From assembly GCA_947258715.1 (NCBI GenBank), contig CAMYJH010000014.1, forward strand, positions 127,352 through 191,351: a stretch of 64,000 nt of DNA. The letters run 5' to 3'. The notes beneath the pieces were generated by a model that had not been told where the DNA came from, did no database searches, and was given only the letters and a program-made list of their open reading frames with translations. The DNA is from an uncultured Gammaproteobacteria bacterium (GTDB lineage Bacteria > Pseudomonadota > Gammaproteobacteria > HK1). Position numbers and translations under genes: made by a program. Shown here piece after piece: positions 35,927-44,989 of the stretch; position 1 is the first letter of the stretch, and each line of letters begins with the position of its first letter.

Positions 35927-37378
35927 ATGCGCAATCCCACCGTGACATCCCGCTTTTCCGCCCGTGCCTCCAGCATCACCAGACCTTTGATGCTGGGGCT
36001 TGCGCTGTCGGCGCTGGCGATGCCCGCCCCGTTAGCGGCACACGACGGCAAGTCGCACGGCAAGAATGACGACCCTTACGAGAAACTCGCAAACGACAGC
36101 CTTCAAATCAAGCGCGGCAGGAACACCGGCAAGGGCATGCCCTCGATACTGGGACCTTTCCCCGACACCGTCGGCCTCGAGTTCTTGGGCCAGCTCACAA
36201 ACGCGGAACTCGGCGCGTCCAAGCTGGTTTTTACGGGCGCGAGTTTCTTGAGCGACATCTGGGGTTGGACGTCACCCTCGGGCCATGAGTACGCCATCGT
36301 CGGCACCTCCTCCGGGGTCTCTTTCGTTCGCATCACCGATCCCACCAACCCGGAATTTCTCGGCAGGGTTCCGACCCCCAATACGGACACGCTGCGTAAC
36401 TTCTGGTGGGACATCAAGACGTACAACAACCACGCCTATTGGACGACCGAGGTCAACGACGCCGGCGTCGGCATATTCGAGCTCACCCAGCTCGACGGCC
36501 TGCCGGCCGCGCCCGCCGACACGATCTTGGCGGCCACCGCCGTCTACAGCGCCAACGGGTATATCCGCGCCCACAACATCTCCATCAACGAAGCCACCGG
36601 CTTTGCCTATCTGACCGGTGTCAGCAAGGACCCAAGCGTGGATCCGAACTTTATCGACGACGGTATCGTCATTCTGAATTTAAAAGGCGACCCGCTGGCG
36701 CCGGTGGAAGTGGGGCAGATTTACGGCCGCGACACCCACGACGCGCAGATCGTCAACTACACCGGGCCGGACCTCGATCATCAGAACAAAGAGATCGCGG
36801 TCGTTTTCAACGGCAGCGATCTGACGGTGGGGATTTACGACGTCACAAACAAAGGGTTCATCGACCTCAACCAGCCCAATGCGATCACCATTTCCGAGAC
36901 CACCTACGCCGGCGCCTCCTTCACCCACCAGGGCTGGCTGACCGAGGACCACCAGTATCTTCTCGGCGGTGACGAGGAAGACGAGCTCTTCGGCATCTCC
37001 GATCCCCGGAACCCGGACCTGCCGGACACCGCGCGCACCTACATCTGGGACGTGCGGGACCTGGACAACCCAGAAGTCATCGGCACCTTCGACTCGTCGG
37101 CCGCGTCCATCGACCACAACCTGTTCGTCAAAGGCGACAAGGTCTACCAGGCGCACTACACCGCCGGCGTTCGTGTCCTCGACGCGACCAACGTTGCCAG
37201 CGGCGTGCTCGCGGAGGTCGCCCACATGGACACCGAGCCGCGGTTGCCGAACAACCACATGAACCACAACATCAATATTTTCGTCGGCCCGTGGGGCGTG
37301 TTTCCGTTTTTCGCAAGTGGCACCATCATCGCCAGCGACGGCCTGAACGGCCTCATTTTGATGCGGCTCTCGCCTTAA
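35927..37378 (+). CDS. exported LVIVD-repeat / choice-of-anchor B family protein
   Basis: This is a 483-residue secreted protein with a signal peptide (residues about 1-38, ending PLAAHD). The body is a beta-propeller built of LVIVD-type repeats, each with a W-D, V/I-D or D-P-x-N-P-E turn: FVRITDPTNPEFLGRV, WDVRDLDNPEVIGTF and VRVLDATNVASGVLA. Several His/Asp/Glu positions such as RAHNISI, DTHDAQI, IDHNLFV and NHMNHNI recur at propeller openings. Family members are secreted by marine and soil bacteria and have no known activity. AAGGAGG precedes the ATG, and a strong terminator follows. Confidence 0.85.
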   Translation: MRNPTVTSRFSARASSITRPLMLGLALSALAMPAPLAAHDGKSHGKNDDPYEKLANDSLQIKRGRNTGKGMPSILGPFPDTVGLEFLGQLTNAELGASKLVFTGASFLSDIWGWTSPSGHEYAIVGTSSGVSFVRITDPTNPEFLGRVPTPNTDTLRNFWWDIKTYNNHAYWTTEVNDAGVGIFELTQLDGLPAAPADTILAATAVYSANGYIRAHNISINEATGFAYLTGVSKDPSVDPNFIDDGIVILNLKGDPLAPVEVGQIYGRDTHDAQIVNYTGPDLDHQNKEIAVVFNGSDLTVGIYDVTNKGFIDLNQPNAITISETTYAGASFTHQGWLTEDHQYLLGGDEEDELFGISDPRNPDLPDTARTYIWDVRDLDNPEVIGTFDSSAASIDHNLFVKGDKVYQAHYTAGVRVLDATNVASGVLAEVAHMDTEPRLPNNHMNHNINIFVGPWGVFPFFASGTIIASDGLNGLILMRLSP

Positions 37379-37411
37379 TCGCGATAGGGGAAAAGCGCCA
37401 AGTTTACAGAG

Positions 37412-37437
37412 CCCCGGTGATCAGCCGGGGTTTTTTT
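37412..37437 (+). terminator. Rho-independent terminator
   Basis: The stem CCCCGG / CCGGGG, with a seven-base loop, is followed by seven T residues. It lies 34 bases after the stop of the LVIVD-repeat gene and is the clearest terminator in the window. Confidence 0.9.
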
Positions 37438-37548
37438 ATTGCCGTGATCCAGCGCCGGCGGCCCACCGGGCAAGGACCATTCGGCCCTTTCCCGGGCAGC
37501 AAATTCACGAAACGCGCCGAGCGCGACTCGTTGGGGTTGCCCCACGCC

Positions 37549-37579
37549 CCAGCCCGGGTATCATCCCCGCCTCAGTCCC
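37549..37579 (+). repeat. 31-base direct repeat, right copy
   Basis: This is identical to 35782-35812. It is followed by two copies of the palindrome GGGACTGTCCC at 37590-37600 and 37619-37629, an extragenic sequence motif that recurs in weaker form elsewhere in the window. Confidence 0.75.
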
Positions 37580-37684
37580 TCCCGGGAGAGGGACTGTCCC
37601 AATCTTTCGCAGGAAAATGGGACTGTCCCCTGTCGAGACCGTCCCGGGACCCGAGCATCAAGCATGCTCCCTGTCAAAGAAAAC

Positions 37685-37760
37685 GGGCCGTTAGCTCAGT
37701 TGGTAGAGCATCTGACTTTTAATCAGGTGGTCGCAGGTTCGATTCCTGCACGGCCCACCA
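37685..37760 (+). tRNA. tRNA-Lys (anticodon TTT)
   Basis: This is a 76-base tRNA with encoded CCA. The acceptor stem is GGGCCGT / ACGGCCC. The D arm contains TTAGCTCAGTTGGTAGAGC, the anticodon arm CTGACTTTTAATCAG puts TTT in the loop, and the T arm is GCAGGTTCGATTCCTGC. All stems pair. The last 49 bases (37712-37760) recur in degenerate form at 59780-59828, which makes this the probable attachment site of the region that follows. Confidence 0.97.
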
Positions 37761-37976
37761 GTCAAGACGCGGGTCTCCGAGAGTTTCACTCCTAGCCGCT
37801 TTCCGCCGGGGTAACGCTCGGGGTAACACTGGCCCGCTGCCGCCCCGTCGTACTGAGGCAACCTCCCTCAGAGCCGGCCGGGGGTGGGACCGACTGTATC
37901 CATCGGGGTGAAAGAGGCCTGTAGAAGCTGTTCTGGTGGCCCACCTTGACCACGGGCGACGTCCGCGACGCCAATA

Positions 37977-38099
37977 TTAACCCTTAGAATCGCCGATACC
38001 TCGACGCAGAGTCTTGGCGACATCCACCACTTGCTCAGCGATCATCTTTGGAGAACGACCGTAGTCAATACCGCTTGGTGAGAGCACATCAATAGCGTC
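37977..38099 (-). pseudogene. C-terminal remnant of an unidentified gene
   Basis: Read on the minus strand, this gives a clean coding-like tail: SPSGIDYGRSPKMIAEQVVD, continuing VAKTLRRGIGDSKG and a TAA at 37977-37979. The composition is protein-like, but it has no start and runs directly into the crotonase remnant on the other strand at about 38096. I do not recognise the family. The 216 bases between the tRNA and this remnant hold no gene I can support. Confidence 0.45.
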
Positions 38100-38436
38100 T
38101 GAGCGCGGCGGAAGCGCTCGACATGGGGCTCGTCAGCCGCGTCGTGGCGCCCGACACCTTGTCCGCGGAGGTCGAGCGGCTGCTTTACACCCTGCGAGAC
38201 ATCCCGGCGTCGGCGCTGTCCCTGAACAAGCGGGGGTCAACCGCGCCTACAAGGCGATGGGCATGGCGGCGCACATCGAGAGCTGGGGAGAGTCGGCCGC
38301 CTACCTGTCCTTCCTGATGGCGGAAGCCAGCGGCGAGTTCCAGCGAATAATCGAGGAACGGGGAACGGCGGCCGCGCTTCGCTGGCGGGAAGAGCGCTTC
38401 ACCGCCGAGCGCAACCGCGAGGACCCGGCGTCATGA
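38096..38436 (+). pseudogene. enoyl-CoA hydratase/isomerase remnant, 5'-truncated and frameshifted
   Basis: The C-terminal part of a crotonase-family enzyme reads LSAAEALDMGLVSRVVAP and ends the first frame at ALSLNKRG. A shift near 38230 then restores VNRAYKAMGMAAHIESWGE and a helical tail ending EDPAS with TGA at 38434-38436. About two thirds of the gene, including the oxyanion-hole motifs, is missing. It is abutted on its left by another truncated gene on the opposite strand. A short frame overlapping its stop (38433-38627) contains an SDR-like start (LKGRNALTRGG) and is probably debris too. Confidence 0.7.
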
Positions 38437-38733
38437 CCAACGTGATCGTCCCCGGACGGCCGCGGTCAGCCGATTCCGCCGGCCGGGGCCTGAGGTACCG
38501 TCCATATGGTGGATCCACTGAAAGGACGCAACGCCCTCACCCGCGGCGGCGTGAGGCGGCGATTCCTCAAGCGTCAGGGGATGAGACACCCTATCGATAT
38601 GAAAGAATTAATCATTTGCTCCTATAGGATTTTTGCGTAGGATTCCCCGTTACACCCGTCATTAAAGAGCCTCCTGCGGCTCCCGGATCGTCCGGGTCGC
38701 CGAGGGCGTTTACTCAGAAGTGGAGATTCACAA

Positions 38734-39747
38734 ATGAAACTAAGAAGCAGACTCTTTGTTGCCGCGCTCACTACCGCGCTGCTCGCGGTCGCCGGGGCCC
38801 AGGCCCAGGAAATGAAGTTCTTCCGCATCGGCACCGGCAGCGCCGGCGGCACCTATTTTCCCATCGGCGGGCTGATCGCCAACGCCATCTCCAACCCGCC
38901 CGGCTCGCGCCCCTGCGACAAGGGCGGCAACTGCGGCGTGCCGGGCTTGGTCGCCATCGCCCAGTCGACCAACGCCTCGGCTCATAACGTCACCGCCATC
39001 AACGCCGGTCAGATGGAAGCGGGGCTCACGGGCGCCGCGACGCTTTACTTCGCCTATCACGGCGAGGCCAAGTTCAAGGGCAAGCAAAAGCCCAAGCTTC
39101 GGGTCATCGCCAACCTGTTCCCTGAAGACCTGCACCTGGTGTTGCCCAAGGGCAAGATGCTGGGCTCGCTCAAGGACCTCAAAGGCAAGCGCGTGGGCAT
39201 CGCCCAGGCCGGTTCCGGCACGCAAATTGCCGTCGAGCTGATGCTCGCCGAACAGGGCATCACCCGCGACAACATCAACGAAGCCGAGCTCAACAACACC
39301 CAGAGCGCCGAGCGCCTCGCCGACGGTCAGCTGGACGCCTACTTCTATGCCGCGGGCACGCCGGTGGCGGCGATGATCCAGCTCGACAACACCAAGGGCA
39401 TGGATCTGTACTCTTTTAGCAAGGCCGAGGTGATGGCATCCAACAAAGCCGTTCCCTACTATGTGCCGTCGACCATCAATGCCGACACCTATGCGGGCGT
39501 CAAGTACGACGTCAGCACCCTGGCGGTGAACGGCATCCTGGCAACCAGCATCGACCAGCCCGAAGATCTGATCTACGAAGTCACCAAGGCGCTGTGGAAC
39601 AAGACCACGCGAAAGCTCCTGGACAACGGTCACGCCAAGGGCAAGGTCATCCGCTTGGAAACGGCGCTCAAGGGCATCGACGGCCTGAACGTGCCGCTGC
39701 ACCCGGGTGCCGAGAAGTACTACAGGGAAGTCGGACTCATCAAATAA
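38734..39747 (+). CDS. TAXI-family TRAP transporter substrate-binding protein
   Basis: This is a 337-residue periplasmic binding protein with a signal peptide (about 1-24, ending AQAQ). The TAXI core has IGTGSAGGTYFPIGGLIAN, MEAGLTGAATLYFAYHG, LPKGKMLGSLKDLKGKRVGIAQAGSGT and a C-terminal HPGAEKYYREVGLIK. Members feed fused TRAP permeases with acidic substrates such as glutamate or C4-dicarboxylates, but specificity is not predictable. GTGGAG lies eight bases before the ATG. The permease gene follows after 246 bases. Confidence 0.93.
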   Translation: MKLRSRLFVAALTTALLAVAGAQAQEMKFFRIGTGSAGGTYFPIGGLIANAISNPPGSRPCDKGGNCGVPGLVAIAQSTNASAHNVTAINAGQMEAGLTGAATLYFAYHGEAKFKGKQKPKLRVIANLFPEDLHLVLPKGKMLGSLKDLKGKRVGIAQAGSGTQIAVELMLAEQGITRDNINEAELNNTQSAERLADGQLDAYFYAAGTPVAAMIQLDNTKGMDLYSFSKAEVMASNKAVPYYVPSTINADTYAGVKYDVSTLAVNGILATSIDQPEDLIYEVTKALWNKTTRKLLDNGHAKGKVIRLETALKGIDGLNVPLHPGAEKYYREVGLIK

Positions 39748-39993
39748 GGGAGCCTTACCCGGACAGGACTGAAACCGGCCGGCAGGCGGATCGTGCAGCT
39801 CCGCCGGCCGGCCGCCTGTCGACACGTTCGCTCTGCGTTCTCGGATTTAAGAAAACGCAAGAGCATGATCCGTTGCGACATCGGCCCGCTTAATCAAAGC
39901 ACCGTTTCCAACACCGGATTCTGAGTGCAGCGCGTTGAAAAGATCGGCGCGATCAATTTCAAAATCCTTTCAAGAGGCAAGGGAGGAGTTTTA

Positions 39994-42237
39994 ATGGTCG
40001 AGCACCCAGCCGGCACACTCGACATCGAAGCCGCCGACAAGCTTGAGAAGAAGTACGACACGGCGCTGGTCACCCGGGACAACGGCGCGGTGCTCAGGCG
40101 GATCCTGTATTTCGTCGCCATCGCCTTTGCCCTCTATCACATCTGGACCGCGGGTTTCGGCACGCCGGTGGAACACGTCCACATGGGGATCCACTTAACC
40201 GGCCTGTTTATTATGATATTCGCGCTCTTTCCGCTCATCCGGACCCAGAGCGCGCTGGAATACGACGACAGCAGCTGGTGGCGCATTGGCAACGTGCCGC
40301 TTTACGACTGGGCGTTCGCGGTGATCGGCGTTACCGCGGCGCTGTTCCTGGCGTGGTCCTGGACGGGGCTCATTATCTTCGGCTACGAGATCCCGGAGCA
40401 GGCGCTGCGCCAGGGCGATCCCTCCACCCCCGACATCATCCTCGGCACCGCGCTGGTGGTGCTGGTGCTGGAGATCGCCCGCCGCTCTCTCGGCTGGGTG
40501 CTTCCGCTTATCATCCTGGTGTTCGTCGCCTACGCGCTGTTCGGGCCGTATATGCCGTTTCAGGTCCTCAAGCATCCGGGCGTCGACTGGCGGCAGTTCA
40601 TCAACAACATGTACTTCCCCCAGGAAGGGATCTTCGGCGTGACGCTGTGGGTCGTCTCCACCGTGGTTTTTCACTTCGTGCTGTTCGGCGTGGTCGCCCA
40701 GCGCATGGGGCTCGGGCAATTCTTCGTCGACAACGCAATGGTGCTCGCCGGACGCTATACCGGCGGCCCGGCCAAGGTGAGCGTGGTCTCGTCGGCCTTC
40801 TTCGGCACCATCTCCGGCTCGTCCATCGCCAACACCGTCTCGACAGGTTCATTAACCATCCCCAACATGAAGCGGCTGGGCTATCCCGGCCACTTCGCCG
40901 GCGGCGTCGAGGCCGCCTCCAGCGCCGGCGGACAGATCACCCCGCCGATCATGGGAGCGGCGTCGTTCCTGATGGCCGAGTTTCTGGAGGTGCCCTACAC
41001 CACCATCGTCATCGCCGCGGTGGTGCCGGCCGCCATGCACTACATCGGCGTGCTCTCCATCGTGCACTTCACCGCCAAGCGGCTGGGCTTGAAGGGGTAC
41101 ACCAAGGATCAGCTGCCCAAGTTCCTCGAGGTGTGGCGCGAGGGCTGGCACACGGTGCTGCCGCTCATCGCACTGCTCATCGTGCTGTTCAGCGGCTATT
41201 CCCCCAACATGGCTGCTTTCATGGGACTGATGTTTTGCATCATCGTCGGTTTCACTTCCTTCCGCAGGCCCTGGACGCTGATCGTCCCCGGGGGAATGAT
41301 GACCTTCATCTTCTGGAAGGCATCCGATGGCGGCTTCTCGCCGGTGCTCGCAGGTATCCTCGCCTCCGGCGTGATTCTGAGTCTCATCCACAAGCGCGAA
41401 CGCCACGATTTCCAAAAGCTGTTCGACAGCTTTCACGTCGGCGTTCAGTATGCGCTGGCCGTCGGCGCGGCCTGCGCCGCCGTCGGCATCGTGGTCGGCG
41501 TCATCAACACCACGGGCGTTGCCTTCCGCCTCGGCTTCATGGTCACCAACGGCGCCCGCGACATGGCCGATGTGCTCCACGTGATGCTCGGCTGGATACC
41601 GCTCGACGTGTTTGCCCAGGCCTCCATCCAGCAGTTCCTGTCGCTGGTGCTGATCGCCATCGCCTGCATTCTGATGGGCGCGGGCCTGCCCACGACCGCG
41701 CTCTACATCATGCTGGTCTCCGTCGCCCAGCCGGCACTCTCGCAGCTCGGCGTGCCGGCGCTGGCGACCCACATGTTCGTGCTCTACTACGGCGTCATCT
41801 CGGAGATCACGCCGCCGGTCTGCGCCTCGGCCTACGCCGCGGCGGGCATCGCCGGCGCCAACCCGTTCCGCACCGGCATAAACGCCTTCACCTTGGGCAT
41901 AGGCAAGCTCATGGTGCCCATGGTGTTCGTCTACGCGCCGGCCATGCTCATTGTGTTGCCCGAGCATTTTACCTGGGCCACCTTCCTGCAGGTGTCATTG
42001 AGCTGCGCGCTCGGCATCTTCGCCATCGCCACCGTGGTTTCTGGATACTTCCTCGCGCCGCTTAACGCCGGCTGGCGTTTGCTAATGGTGGTCTCTGGAT
42101 TCCTGCTCGTGGCGCCGAGCTGGCAGAGCGATCTGGTCGCCCTGTTGGTGGCGGCGCCGGTGATGTTCGCGCAGGTGGCGGCGATCCGCAGGGAATCGAT
42201 CGCGGTCTCCGCCGCAGTCGGCGGCGACGGCGAATGA
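39994..42237 (+). CDS. TRAP transporter fused small/large permease (4TM-12TM)
   Basis: This 747-residue inner-membrane protein combines the DctQ-like and DctM-like permeases, as is usual with TAXI binding proteins. The N-terminal part holds about five helices, and the large part has VSVVSSAFFGTISGSSIANT, ASSAGGQITPPIMGAASFL and YGVISEITPPVCASAYAAAG. Uptake is driven by a Na+ or proton gradient. The start is the ATG after GGGAGGAG at 39981-39988. The frame is open further upstream. Its stop overlaps the next gene (ATGA). Confidence 0.94.
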   Translation: MVEHPAGTLDIEAADKLEKKYDTALVTRDNGAVLRRILYFVAIAFALYHIWTAGFGTPVEHVHMGIHLTGLFIMIFALFPLIRTQSALEYDDSSWWRIGNVPLYDWAFAVIGVTAALFLAWSWTGLIIFGYEIPEQALRQGDPSTPDIILGTALVVLVLEIARRSLGWVLPLIILVFVAYALFGPYMPFQVLKHPGVDWRQFINNMYFPQEGIFGVTLWVVSTVVFHFVLFGVVAQRMGLGQFFVDNAMVLAGRYTGGPAKVSVVSSAFFGTISGSSIANTVSTGSLTIPNMKRLGYPGHFAGGVEAASSAGGQITPPIMGAASFLMAEFLEVPYTTIVIAAVVPAAMHYIGVLSIVHFTAKRLGLKGYTKDQLPKFLEVWREGWHTVLPLIALLIVLFSGYSPNMAAFMGLMFCIIVGFTSFRRPWTLIVPGGMMTFIFWKASDGGFSPVLAGILASGVILSLIHKRERHDFQKLFDSFHVGVQYALAVGAACAAVGIVVGVINTTGVAFRLGFMVTNGARDMADVLHVMLGWIPLDVFAQASIQQFLSLVLIAIACILMGAGLPTTALYIMLVSVAQPALSQLGVPALATHMFVLYYGVISEITPPVCASAYAAAGIAGANPFRTGINAFTLGIGKLMVPMVFVYAPAMLIVLPEHFTWATFLQVSLSCALGIFAIATVVSGYFLAPLNAGWRLLMVVSGFLLVAPSWQSDLVALLVAAPVMFAQVAAIRRESIAVSAAVGGDGE

Positions 42238-42695
42238 GCGTGGCCGGGGAGAGCGCTTCCGATGCGGCGCCGGCGTACACCCGGATCCTGGTGCCCATCG
42301 ATCTCGAGCACGGCAGGCACGTCGAAGAAGCGCTGCGCTTAAGCGCCGAGATCGCCGAGTCCCACGGTGCCGACGTGCATCTTTTGAGCGTCATCCACGC
42401 GGCGCCGGTGGTGGTGTCGCAGCACCTTCCCCAAGGCTACGAGCAAATTGCCGCGAAGTCGGTGGAAAAGGAGCTCGCGCCCTTGGTCGCGCAGATGGGG
42501 CCCGCGGCGAAGCGGGTCACCACCTGCGTTCGCTTCGGCGGCGTTTACCAGGAGATCCTCGCCTATGCGAAAAAGATCGGCGCCGATCTCATCGTCATCG
42601 GTTCGCACAAGCCGAACGTCGGCGACTACCTGCTCGGCAGTAACGCCTCCCGCGTTGTCCGCCACGCCGACTGCTCGGTATTTGTAGTTCGTTAG
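42234..42695 (+). CDS. universal stress protein (UspA family)
   Basis: This 153-residue alpha/beta protein has RILVPIDLEHGRHVEEAL at the N-terminus and the ATP-binding pattern G-x2-G-x9-G-S as VIGSHKPNVGDYLLGSNASRV. It is translationally coupled to the TRAP permease by ATGA overlap. UspA proteins bound to TRAP transporters, such as TeaD with TeaABC in Halomonas, regulate uptake. By analogy this one may gate the TAXI transporter in response to ATP. Confidence 0.92.
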   Translation: MSVAGESASDAAPAYTRILVPIDLEHGRHVEEALRLSAEIAESHGADVHLLSVIHAAPVVVSQHLPQGYEQIAAKSVEKELAPLVAQMGPAAKRVTTCVRFGGVYQEILAYAKKIGADLIVIGSHKPNVGDYLLGSNASRVVRHADCSVFVVR

Positions 42696-43125
42696 TGTCC
42701 CGTCCAGCAAATAACGCACAAGGCTCGCCGACGCCCGCGCCTTGCCACACGAGCCCGGATAGCTTGCCGAGAAAGGCACACTATTTACGGGGCGGGACGC
42801 TAGCCGCCGCTGGAGCGAGCAAGCCGGCGAAATGTATAGAACTGATAAACAGCCCGCGGTTGCTGTCGTCATCGTCGGCATCTGCGGCACTCTGGCGCTG
42901 CTCGAAAAGGGTCGCGCGATGCGCATGATCGACCGCGACACGGCTACGACGATGGCGTCCCGTTTTATATACTTGACTAACGAAGGTCTGCTTCAGGGGT
43001 GCGACCGGATGTTCAGAGCATTGATTTCGTTAATTGGTCACCTCCCTGCTCTGGCTGGAAAAGGGCGGCACTGTTTCCAACCCGAGAGAGACTCGAGCCG
43101 TCGATGGGACAAGCCCTGGACAGTT
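42696..43125. other. intergenic, no gene recognised
   Basis: There are 430 bases between the stress protein and the Sel1-repeat gene. An open frame runs from 42832 into the Sel1 gene, but it lacks a signal peptide, ribosome site or family match. I see no terminator or repeat. Confidence 0.45.
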
Positions 43126-43569
43126 ATGAGACATATCATTTTTGCGCTTGCCCTGGTGGCGGGGCTGGCGGCGCCGGCGTGGGCCGACAGCGCGAAGGCG
43201 GTCCAAACGCTGGCCGAACAAGGTGATGCCAAGGCCCAGTTCGCCCTCGGCACCATGTACCGTGACGGTCGAGGCGTGGCACAGGACTACGACGAGGCGC
43301 TCCGCTGGTGGCGCAAAGCCGCTGAGTCGGGGCTGGTCGATGCCCAGTTCGCGCTCGGTAACATATACGCGGGCGACGCCGGCATCGCGCGGAACAACAT
43401 CCTGGCCTATATGTGGTACAGCATCGCGACGGCGCAATCGGGGGACGAGTGGCTCCGTGCGATAGCCGGCAGCAACCGCGATGTCCTCGCTGCGCGCATG
43501 ACCCCCGCCGAAATCTTCGAATCCCAGCGACTGGTGACGGAATGGGTTGCGAAGCACGGAAAGAAGTAA
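43126..43569 (+). CDS. exported Sel1/TPR-like repeat protein
   Basis: This 147-residue protein has a signal peptide (1-20, ending AWAD) and two or three Sel1-like repeats: GDAKAQFALGTMYRDGRGVAQDYDEALRW and GLVDAQFALGNIYAGDAGIARN. Sel1 repeats make helical solenoids for protein contacts. The role is unknown. The ATG is chosen because it begins the signal peptide. Confidence 0.8.
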   Translation: MRHIIFALALVAGLAAPAWADSAKAVQTLAEQGDAKAQFALGTMYRDGRGVAQDYDEALRWWRKAAESGLVDAQFALGNIYAGDAGIARNNILAYMWYSIATAQSGDEWLRAIAGSNRDVLAARMTPAEIFESQRLVTEWVAKHGKK

Positions 43570-43576
43570 AAGGGGA

Positions 43577-43618
43577 CGCACTTATTTTCCACTGCCTGGG
43601 TTGCCGAAGATAAGTGCG
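43577..43618. repeat. inverted repeat in intergenic sequence
   Basis: CGCACTTAT and ATAAGTGCG form a 9-bp stem around a 24-base loop, just after the Sel1 gene. The leading AAAAGGGGACGCACTTATTT is similar in style to GGGGAC-type extragenic fragments at 48608 and 51044. Confidence 0.5.
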
Positions 43619-43842
43619 GCCCACCGCCTCTACCGTACCTATACGTACTGAATGCCAGCGACTGGCGAAGAGGCCGTGGGTGTAATCTTTGTTTATTAGA
43701 TAAGGAGCCGGCGCCGAAATGCTTTCCCGCCGAGGAACCCTGCCTGAAGAATGGTTCGGCCCCGGCTTCATTAATCATACCTAAGGCACCTCGATCACCC
43801 GAAACCGGGCGTCTATTCTTTCTAGATTCCAACGGACACGGG

Positions 43843-44214
43843 ATGGATCGGGTGAAATACCTACTTTATTCGCTGCTGGCTGCGAGCATTCTCGTGACGG
43901 CCGGCTGCGGCGCACGCCGCGGCGGCGTGGTGATCGATCCTGCTGGAGTCGATATGGGCCAGTATCACCAGGATCTCGGCGAATGCCAGGAAATCTCTAA
44001 ACAGGTGGACGGCAAAGCAGTCGGTGGCGCCGTGGGCGGCGCGGTGATCGGCGGTGCGGTCGGCGGTATCGTCGGCGACAGCAACACCGCGGGAAAGGGC
44101 GCCGGTGCCGGTGCTGTCCTCGGCGTGGCACGCGGGGCGCGCGCCACGCGGAAGGAACGGCAGACGGTGGTGAAGAACTGTCTGCGGAATCGCGGATACG
44201 CGGTGCTCAACTGA
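43843..44214 (+). CDS. glycine-zipper lipoprotein
   Basis: This is a 123-residue lipoprotein. The signal peptide ends in the lipobox TAGC (Cys at about residue 22). The middle is a glycine zipper (VGGAVGGAVIGGAVGGIVGD and AGAGAVLGVARGA), a helical packing motif found in OmpA-like or SlyB-type envelope lipoproteins. The last 30 residues are basic and carry a second Cys (NCLRNRGYAV). A structural role in the outer membrane is likely, but nothing more specific can be said. Confidence 0.8.
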   Translation: MDRVKYLLYSLLAASILVTAGCGARRGGVVIDPAGVDMGQYHQDLGECQEISKQVDGKAVGGAVGGAVIGGAVGGIVGDSNTAGKGAGAGAVLGVARGARATRKERQTVVKNCLRNRGYAVLN

Positions 44215-44280
44215 GCCCGGCCCCGCTCCAGTTTTATGCTGACCTCGTGCTGCTCACTGGGAAGAGCCGCATTTCGTCTG

Positions 44281-44841
44281 CTAGCTCTCGCTCTTAAGCG
44301 TCGCCGCCCGTCCCTCGGTCACTCGGACTAGCTCATCTGGAGCGATGGCGAAAACCGCGTTAGCGGTGCCGCCCGCCGCCCAGACCGTATCGAACTGCCA
44401 GAAGTCCTCGTCGATGAAAGTGCGCAGCTTTTTCGCGTGAGCGAAAGGCGGCACGCCTCCGATTGAGTAGCCGGTGACCTCGCGCACCCGGTCGGCATCG
44501 GCCCTTCGAACCTTCTTTTTGCCGACGCCGCAGAGCGCCGCCAGCTTCTTCTCGTCGAGGCGATTGGGGCCGCTCACCAAGGTCATTAAGGCTTCGCCGT
44601 CGACCAGGAAGACCAGGGACTTGACGATCTGGCCTACGCTGCAGCCGATGGCACGGGCAGCGTCCTCGGCGGTGCGGGTGGTGGATTCGAACTGGCGTAC
44701 CTCGACCTCGAGCCCTAAGTCTCGGGCGGACTCGGCGAACTTCTGGGCGGTGGGGTGTAAACGGTCCAATGCTTCAAGTCCCGGGACAGTATACCTATTC
44801 GATTTCGGGCCCCGATGTGCAGGGCCTTCCGACCGATTCAA
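44281..44841 (-). CDS. YbaK/EbsC-type aminoacyl-tRNA deacylase
   Basis: This protein has the YbaK/ProX editing domain. Characteristic segments are TAEDAARAIGCSVGQIVKSLVF, MTLVSGPNRLDEKKLAALCG, YSIGGVPPFAHAKKL and a GGGTANAVFAI-like strand. Such stand-alone proteins hydrolyse mischarged tRNA, for example Cys- or Ala-tRNA-Pro. The family begins near LHPTAQKFAESA, so the start shown (TTG) adds about 25 residues. A TTG at 44769 may be the true one. Confidence 0.85.
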   Translation of the reverse strand: MNRSEGPAHRGPKSNRYTVPGLEALDRLHPTAQKFAESARDLGLEVEVRQFESTTRTAEDAARAIGCSVGQIVKSLVFLVDGEALMTLVSGPNRLDEKKLAALCGVGKKKVRRADADRVREVTGYSIGGVPPFAHAKKLRTFIDEDFWQFDTVWAAGGTANAVFAIAPDELVRVTEGRAATLKSES

Positions 44842-44989
44842 GGGGTAAAATCTGTTGATTTCAGATCACGGTGCTCAGGCCTCCACCCCGATTTTCCGAA
44901 AAGCGGACGTATCTCCCGGTAAAATTGGCTTGCAGACGCCTATTCTGCGCGGACCGGCAACGCGTGCCTCTCAAAAACCGGAGCAAGAA

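Noticed and set aside
37761-38100. integrase or excisionase fragment next to tRNA-Lys
   Set aside because: A short minus-strand frame (37792-37974) was considered, but no tyrosine-recombinase residues could be found.
40278-42065. 595-codon frame within the fused TRAP permease region
   Set aside because: It is an alternative frame of the permease gene in high-GC DNA. The permease frame has the transmembrane pattern and TRAP motifs.
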